DNA of 11,241 nt from Cellvibrionales bacterium UBA1963. GTDB lineage: Bacteria; Pseudomonadota; Gammaproteobacteria; Pseudomonadales; UBA7434. How positions within the stretch are numbered: position 1 is the first letter of the stretch; each line of letters starts with the position of its first letter. The translations under genes and the position numbers were made by a program. The notes beneath the pieces are model-generated. The model was not told the DNA's origin. It did not search any database and saw only the letters and a program-made list of their open reading frames with translations. Location: assembly GCA_002336035.1 (NCBI GenBank), contig DDED01000146.1:1-11241 (forward strand), in the 5' to 3' direction. Shown one piece after another: positions 6,838 to 11,241 of the stretch.

Positions 6838-7491
6838 TTAAGGCTTTTTTGCGATAAATGGTGTTCTCCTTTTTGGGTAACACCCCGTGCATATCTCACA
6901 AATTGTTCCATCACAGTTGTACGCTGAGCAAAACTCTCTGCCATAAAATATTATTTGTAAATGCAATTTATTCCAATCGTTTTTATGAAACAGTTTTTTT
7001 AAATCAATTTCGGTTTGCTTCACGTTTTTCCCTTTGGTCAAGCCCCAGCGTTGTGCAAGACGATGAATATGGGTATCAACTGGAAAAGCTGGCTGGCCAA
7101 ATCCTTGGGACATCACAACGCTGGCGGTTTTATGGCCAACCCCCGGTAACGCTTCTAACTGTTCCATATTCTCAGGAACCTGTCCGTGGTGTTGCGAGAC
7201 CAGTATTTTTGAAAGCTCAACGATGGCTCGCGATTTTTTGGGGGCCAATCCGCAAGGTTTAATAATAGGGTAGAGTTGGTCTGCTGTTTTTTTAGCCATA
7301 TCCTTGGGGTTAGAGGCCAGTTTAAACAATGCTGGCGTGACTTGGTTGACTCTACTATCGGTGCATTGCGCGGACAACAGCACGGCCACTAACAAAGTAA
7401 AATGATCTTGATGATCAAGCGGTATTGGTGTTGATCGATACAGTCTGTTGAGCACTTTTTGAGCGTACTTGGCCCGTTCTTGTTTTAACAT
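6838..7491 (-). CDS. nth: Endonuclease III (bifunctional DNA glycosylase/AP lyase), variant cysteine spacing
   Basis: Nth removes oxidised pyrimidines from DNA and nicks the abasic site in base excision repair. The protein has 217 residues (E. coli Nth has 211). LLSAQCTDSRVNQVTPALF lies at 38-56. The helix-hairpin-helix LPGVGHKTASVVM lies at 115-127 and contains the catalytic Lys121. PVDTHIHRLAQRWGL lies at 137-151 with the catalytic Asp139. HLQIIFYGREFC leads to the cluster region. Most Nth proteins have C-x6-C-x2-C-x5-C for a [4Fe-4S] cluster. Here the cysteines are 188, 193, 198, 201 and 204, so the spacing is x4, x4, x2, x2 and cluster binding is uncertain. The ATG start at 7489-7491 has an AAGGA about 12 bases upstream. 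It is convergent with nqrM and divergent from the channel gene. Confidence 0.93.
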   Translation of the reverse strand: MLKQERAKYAQKVLNRLYRSTPIPLDHQDHFTLLVAVLLSAQCTDSRVNQVTPALFKLASNPKDMAKKTADQLYPIIKPCGLAPKKSRAIVELSKILVSQHHGQVPENMEQLEALPGVGHKTASVVMSQGFGQPAFPVDTHIHRLAQRWGLTKGKNVKQTEIDLKKLFHKNDWNKLHLQIIFYGREFCSAYNCDGTICEICTGCYPKRRTPFIAKKP

Positions 7492-7578
7492 AGGTGCTGA
7501 TGAAATCCTTGTATTAGGTTACAGATTCGGCTGTCTAGCCTCTGGATGCTAAAGAGGGTAAAATAACACATTTGCGAT

Positions 7579-7607
7579 ATTGTACCGCCACAGCGTGCTA
7601 AGGTCAG
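7579..7607 (-). promoter_or_regulatory. Candidate sigma-70 promoter for nth
   Basis: On the minus strand, CTGACC (plus 7602-7607) is a 4/6 match to the -35 box and TACAAT (plus 7579-7584) a 5/6 match to the -10 box. They are separated by exactly 17 bases. It would give nth a leader of about 80 bases. It lies in the 156-base divergent region 7492-7647. I could not find an equally good promoter for the channel gene on the plus strand there. It was identified by eye only. Confidence 0.35.
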
Positions 7608-7647
7608 TATCGAGTCGTTACATCAAATAATATGAAAAGCACTGATT

Positions 7648-8742
7648 ATGAATACTATGATTGAGATCTCACAAAATCTTCTTGGCAGTTACGGTTGGAT
7701 GATACAAGTTTTCATTATTGTCTTTGTTACTTTATTGCTTAATTTCCTAGCGAAACGATTGCTCAGTAACATCGAACGTCAGTTGTCCAAAACCAATAAT
7801 TTATGGGATGACGCATTAATAGCCGCATCAGGGAAGCCGCTGGCTTTTCTTATTTGGGTGCTGGGTTTCACTTGGGCCGCTCAAGTTGTACAAGATGTCT
7901 CTAACGCTCCTATCTTTTCTGCGGTAAGCCCGCTCAGAGATGTCCTTATAATTTTTCTATTGGCCTGGTTTTTAGTTCGTTTTATCCGCGAGGCAGAAGC
8001 CAATATACTCGCTGCTGATCCTGATCCTGATGATGAAGCTCCTATTGATGAAACCACCGTCCATGCGTTAGGCAAGTTGATTCGTTTAGCTATCATTATT
8101 ACTTCGTCATTGGTTGTCTTGCAAACATTAGGGTATAGCGTATCTGGGGTATTAGCATTTGGCGGTATCGGCGGCATTGCCGTTGGCTTTGCGGCTAAAG
8201 ATTTATTAGCTAATTTTTTTGGTGGTTTAATGATTTACTTAGATCGTCCATTTGCTGTTGGCGATTGGATTCGCTCACCTGATCAAGAAATTGAAGGCAC
8301 GGTTGAATACATTGGTTGGCGACAGACCCGAATACGTACTTTCGACAAGCGCCCACTTTACGTCCCCAATTCAACGTTTGCTCAAATTTCAGTTGAAAAC
8401 CCATCACGGATGAGTCACCGTCGAATTAAAGAAACCATTGGTCTGCGCTATGATGATGCGGCGGTTCTCTCATTAGTGGTTGCTGATGTTGAGACGATGC
8501 TTCAGCAGCACCAAGAAATAGACAGTAATCAAACTTTAATGGTGAATGTGAATGCATTTGGACCGTCTTCATTAGATTTCTTTATTTACTGCTTCACTAA
8601 AACGGTGAACTGGGAACATTATCATGTGGTTAAACAAGATGTATTGGTTAATATCTTGGCTGTGGTCGAGTTACATGGGGCAGAAGTGGCTTACCCAACA
8701 CAGGTAATTGATCTAAAGACAGCCTCTGTTGATACTCCATAA
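7648..8742 (+). CDS. ynaI: MscS-family mechanosensitive ion channel, YnaI-like
   Basis: This inner-membrane channel opens under membrane tension and releases solutes on osmotic downshock. The protein has 364 residues, like E. coli YnaI (about 340) and longer than MscS (286). Hydrophobic segments lie at about 17-36, 64-81, 97-113 and 141-160. The pore-lining MscS helix follows at about 165-197 with GVLAFGGIGGIAVGFAAKDL and FFGGLMIYLDRPFAVGDWI. The cytoplasmic part continues with RSPDQEIEGTVEYIGWR, FDKRPLYVPNSTF, ISVENPSRMSHRRI, TIGLRYDDA and IYCFTKTVNWEHY, which is the YnaI type rather than MscS itself. An acidic loop (DPDPDDEAPIDE, about 124-135) precedes the fourth segment. The ATG at 7648 lacks a clear ribosome binding site; ATG 7657 is an alternative three codons later. 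Orthology to ynaI is inferred from remembered sequence. Confidence 0.9.
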   Translation: MNTMIEISQNLLGSYGWMIQVFIIVFVTLLLNFLAKRLLSNIERQLSKTNNLWDDALIAASGKPLAFLIWVLGFTWAAQVVQDVSNAPIFSAVSPLRDVLIIFLLAWFLVRFIREAEANILAADPDPDDEAPIDETTVHALGKLIRLAIIITSSLVVLQTLGYSVSGVLAFGGIGGIAVGFAAKDLLANFFGGLMIYLDRPFAVGDWIRSPDQEIEGTVEYIGWRQTRIRTFDKRPLYVPNSTFAQISVENPSRMSHRRIKETIGLRYDDAAVLSLVVADVETMLQQHQEIDSNQTLMVNVNAFGPSSLDFFIYCFTKTVNWEHYHVVKQDVLVNILAVVELHGAEVAYPTQVIDLKTASVDTP

Positions 8743-8789
8743 TGTTTGATCAGTCGTTCATTTAGACCGACGTAGAATTGACCGTGGTT

Positions 8790-9983
8790 TTACTCAATTT
8801 TTGGTAGTGAGTATTTCTTAACACGGATAAGTAAACCCATCTTTGGATGGTCTATGTAATTGATCTTACTGCTACTGATTTTTCTGTCTTGTCTGAGAGC
8901 AAAGACCTCAGTTAAGGAGTATGAAATGGCTTCGTCCTCTTTTAACAACGGTTCTTTTTCTGCCTCTGTCGTTAAGGAAATATCAATTTCCTCAAATAAG
9001 TTCGTTAGCACCTTATCGTTTGTATCACTGTAATATAGTTCGTTAATCCCTTCAGTAATTTCAATGTCTAATTGATCGTTAAACTTTTTATCCGCTATTA
9101 GTGCCAATCGTTCATGGTCAATTGGTAGATTAGGTAATGTGTGCGAACTTTTAGTATTGCCTTGGTCAAATGAATTCTTTGAATTAATGGTTAATTGCTG
9201 GCGGTTACTTTTTATTGGATGGTTGATATATTTAAAATGATTAAGCCATAAGTCAGTTTTGACGTGCAGATAACGATCTTTACTGATCGTCACGTGACCC
9301 TCTAGCTGAAAGTGACTACCAAATTGTTGGCCGCCATTGATTGCGATTGCATTAGCCACATTACTTTCCTCGAGACTTTGCATCCAGGCTTTATGATATA
9401 AGACGGTATGAACAGTATTGTTTTTTATTCGTTGTTGTGCTTTTTTTAACGCAAAGGTATGCTCAGGCAATTCAGTTAATAGCTGTAACTTTGAGAGTGT
9501 TAACTGTTCGTCAGTATAGGTAGGAATTGATTGTATTTGTGGTTGTTTGTTTGCCGATACTGGCGGGTTAACGTCATGAAGCGGAGTCGATTGGTCTTTA
9601 TCAATTGATATAAATTCCATTGGTTGTTCAAGGGTACTTGTCTGATTTCTGTTGAGCGTGTCAATAAGCGGCGGATGAACAAAGTCGAGGTTTTCGGGAT
9701 AATATAGAGTGTAGTTTTTTGGCCATTGTTCGCTGATAATGCCATCGGGATCAAACACAGAAGTTTGGTTATTCATAAACACTAATAATTCAATTTGGTA
9801 CAGCGAGGCCACAGTTGGCAATCGATCAATATCGATAGTGATATCTGATAAAGTAAGCGCTGAAGGGCGGTTATCATGTGACAGAGCATTTATTTGCTCA
9901 CCCACTACTTGATGGCATAAAAAAATGAATAAACCACAACAAAAGATAAGACGCCTTTGCATGGTTGCTATTTTTTTAATCAT
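8790..9983 (-). CDS. csiV: CsiV-family peptidoglycan-binding cell-shape protein
   Basis: CsiV (DUF2803 family) was described in Vibrio cholerae as a periplasmic peptidoglycan-binding protein that works with LpoA to activate the PBP1A cell-wall synthase. Family features seen, numbered from ATG 9983: a signal peptide (about 1-28, QRRLIFCCGLFIFLCHQVVG); YQIELLVF (62-69) followed by EQWPKNY; LYHKAWMQ (195-202); LEGHVTISKDRYLHVKTDLW (227-246); and KINYIDHPKMGLLI (373-386). The position directly downstream of mfd also fits. I chose ATG 9983, two bases after the mfd stop. ATG 10025 has a better ribosome binding site (GAGGA, nine bases upstream) but would overlap mfd by 40 bases and give a very long signal region. 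ATG 9962 is a third option. The segment between the LHVKTDLW motif and the C-terminal block (about 255-365) is acidic, unconserved and long. Confidence 0.82.
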   Translation of the reverse strand: MIKKIATMQRRLIFCCGLFIFLCHQVVGEQINALSHDNRPSALTLSDITIDIDRLPTVASLYQIELLVFMNNQTSVFDPDGIISEQWPKNYTLYYPENLDFVHPPLIDTLNRNQTSTLEQPMEFISIDKDQSTPLHDVNPPVSANKQPQIQSIPTYTDEQLTLSKLQLLTELPEHTFALKKAQQRIKNNTVHTVLYHKAWMQSLEESNVANAIAINGGQQFGSHFQLEGHVTISKDRYLHVKTDLWLNHFKYINHPIKSNRQQLTINSKNSFDQGNTKSSHTLPNLPIDHERLALIADKKFNDQLDIEITEGINELYYSDTNDKVLTNLFEEIDISLTTEAEKEPLLKEDEAISYSLTEVFALRQDRKISSSKINYIDHPKMGLLIRVKKYSLPKIE

Positions 9984-9985
9984 TG

Positions 9986-11241
9986 TCAAGACTGCCCTAA
10001 TTGCTTCACTAATGAGGATACCCATGTAATTCTATCCTCAGATTCTGGCAGGTATTGGCTAAAGGTCAAGCGTGTTGCTCCCGTTAGTCGGTATATCTCA
10101 TGTTGCTCTTGGACCATTTTTACAAGGGTCATTGGGTTGACCATGGTATCGTGCCCAAACTCAATATAACCGCCTTGCTCACCGGCATCTATTTTCACAA
10201 TACCGTATTGAATACAGTCTATCTTGATTCTCATGATTTCAAAAAGGTTATTAATTTCAGGGCCAAGCAGGCCAAAGCGATCAATCATTTCTACTTTTAG
10301 ATCACGCAGCGCTTCGATGTCTGTTGCACTAGAAATTCGTTTATAAAGCATTAGACGATTATGAACATCGGGTAAGTAATCGTTCGGTATAAGAGCAGGA
10401 AGATTGAGATTGATCTCACCTAACACATTAAGCGGTGCTGAAAGATCGATCTCTTCACCACTTTTTAAGGCCGATACGGCACGCTCTAGCATGTCGAGAT
10501 AGAGGCTGTAACCGATTGATTGCATTTGCCCACTTTGCTCATCGCCCAATAGTTGCCCAGCGCCTCGTATTTCAAGGTCGTGTGTGGCTAACATAAATCC
10601 AGCGCCTAAATCTTGAGCCTCTTCAATAGCGGTCAGTCTTTTTTCAGCGTCTTTACTCAATAATTTTTTGTTGGGTATAAATAAATACGCGTAGGCTTGA
10701 TGATGTGAGCGTCCTACGCGGCCACGTAATTGATGCAATTGTGCTAACCCGAATTTATCAGCTCTTTCAATAATGATGGTGTTCGCGTTTGGAATATCGA
10801 TGCCTGTTTCGATAATGGTTGAACAGACAAGAATGTTAAATTTACGGTGATAAAAGTCTGACATCACTTGCTCAAGTTCACGCTCGGGCATTTGACCATG
10901 GCCAACGGCAACTCTGGCTTCGGGTAGAATTTTTCGCAATTCATCGGCGGTGCGTTCGATACTATTCACTTCATTATGCAAGTAAAAAACTTGACCTCCG
11001 CGTAATATTTCGCGAAGTAATGCTTCTTTGACTAAGCCAGTTTGCTTTTCATGTACAAATGTTTTTACTGATAATCGTTTGGCAGGTGGGGTTGCGATAA
11101 TTGATAGATCTCTAAGCCCTGCCATGGCCATGTTTAAGGTTCTTGGAATGGGGGTTGCCGTCATTGTTAATAAGTCGACGTTGGCACATAAGCTTTTCAG
11201 TTGCTCTTTTTGTCGTACGCCAAATCGATGTTCTTCATCAA
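9986..11241 (-). CDS. mfd: Transcription-repair coupling factor Mfd (C-terminal part; 5' end beyond window)
   Basis: Mfd displaces RNA polymerase stalled at DNA damage and recruits UvrA. About 417 residues are present of about 1150. The frame is open to the right edge, and its first residues read DEEHRFGVRQKEQL, so the window cuts the gene just at the DEEH (Walker B) box at 11228-11239. The ATG at 11162-11164 is internal. Within the fragment: TMTATPIPRTLNMAM (about 25-39), GGQVFYLHNEV (about 81-91), STIIETGIDIPNANTIIIER (about 140-159), and QLRGRVGRSHHQAYAYLF (about 170-187), which is helicase motif VI. The C-terminal Mfd domain follows (about 265-417). The stop TGA at 9986-9988 lies two bases before one candidate start of csiV, so the two genes probably form a transcription unit. 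Confidence 0.98.
   Translation of the reverse strand, partial: DEEHRFGVRQKEQLKSLCANVDLLTMTATPIPRTLNMAMAGLRDLSIIATPPAKRLSVKTFVHEKQTGLVKEALLREILRGGQVFYLHNEVNSIERTADELRKILPEARVAVGHGQMPERELEQVMSDFYHRKFNILVCSTIIETGIDIPNANTIIIERADKFGLAQLHQLRGRVGRSHHQAYAYLFIPNKKLLSKDAEKRLTAIEEAQDLGAGFMLATHDLEIRGAGQLLGDEQSGQMQSIGYSLYLDMLERAVSALKSGEEIDLSAPLNVLGEINLNLPALIPNDYLPDVHNRLMLYKRISSATDIEALRDLKVEMIDRFGLLGPEINNLFEIMRIKIDCIQYGIVKIDAGEQGGYIEFGHDTMVNPMTLVKMVQEQHEIYRLTGATRLTFSQYLPESEDRITWVSSLVKQLGQS

Noticed and set aside
6654..6857. Alternative frame through nqrM
   Set aside because: The nqrM frame has the conserved membrane segment and four cysteines; the other frame has neither.
6858..7262. Open frame of 134 codons on the plus strand
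   Set aside because: It lies wholly antisense to nth, resembles no family I know, and is a by-product of the nth coding sequence.
7628..7633. TAATAT as a -10 box for the channel gene
   Set aside because: There is no acceptable -35 box at 16-18 bases upstream, and it would leave a leader of only about eight bases before the ATG.
8766..8791. Weak hairpin followed by TTT after the channel gene as a terminator
   Set aside because: The stem is only six pairs with a bulge and a ten-base loop, and the T run is very short; it is too weak to call.
10100..10300. Plus-strand open frames across the end of mfd
   Set aside because: They are antisense to strongly conserved mfd sequence and carry no family signature.

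Overview
This window reads as chromosomal core DNA of a gammaproteobacterium with moderate to low GC, probably marine or otherwise sodium-dependent. The evidence is a complete 3' part of a Na+-translocating NADH:quinone reductase operon that carries apbE and the gammaproteobacterial assembly gene nqrM, a csiV gene next to mfd, and a YnaI-type mechanosensitive channel. I saw no insertion sequence, phage gene, CRISPR array, tRNA or rRNA. The genus cannot be fixed from this sequence alone.

Layout. Positions 2-6829 (+) hold nqrA (its 5' third lies off the left edge), nqrB, nqrC, nqrD, nqrE, nqrF, apbE and nqrM. The genes are packed with overlaps or gaps of at most about 31 bases, so they look like one transcription unit whose promoter lies left of the window. 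Positions 6838-7491 (-) hold nth, convergent with nqrM across only 8 bases. A 156-base divergent intergenic region follows, then a MscS/YnaI-like channel gene at 7648-8742 (+). Positions 8790-11241 (-) hold csiV and, upstream of it on the same strand, the 3' part of mfd, which runs off the right edge starting at its DEEH box.

How the genes work together. NqrA-F form the inner-membrane respiratory Na+ pump. NADH is oxidised by NqrF (FAD and [2Fe-2S]). Electrons pass through the Cys-ligated iron centre shared by NqrD and NqrE, and through FMN covalently bound to Thr in NqrC and NqrB. The window encodes both the attachment sites (SGAT in NqrB and NqrC) and ApbE, the enzyme that attaches the FMN. 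It also encodes NqrM, needed for assembly of the NqrD/E iron centre. Nth (base excision repair) and Mfd (transcription-coupled repair) are DNA repair genes, CsiV acts in cell-wall synthesis, and the YnaI-like channel protects against osmotic downshock.

I do not see an undescribed system here. The points most worth a second look are the non-canonical cysteine spacing in the C-terminal cluster region of Nth, a nine-codon ORF wedged exactly between nqrE and nqrF, an unusually long CsiV with an ambiguous start, and the lack of any convincing terminator between the convergent nqrM and nth genes.
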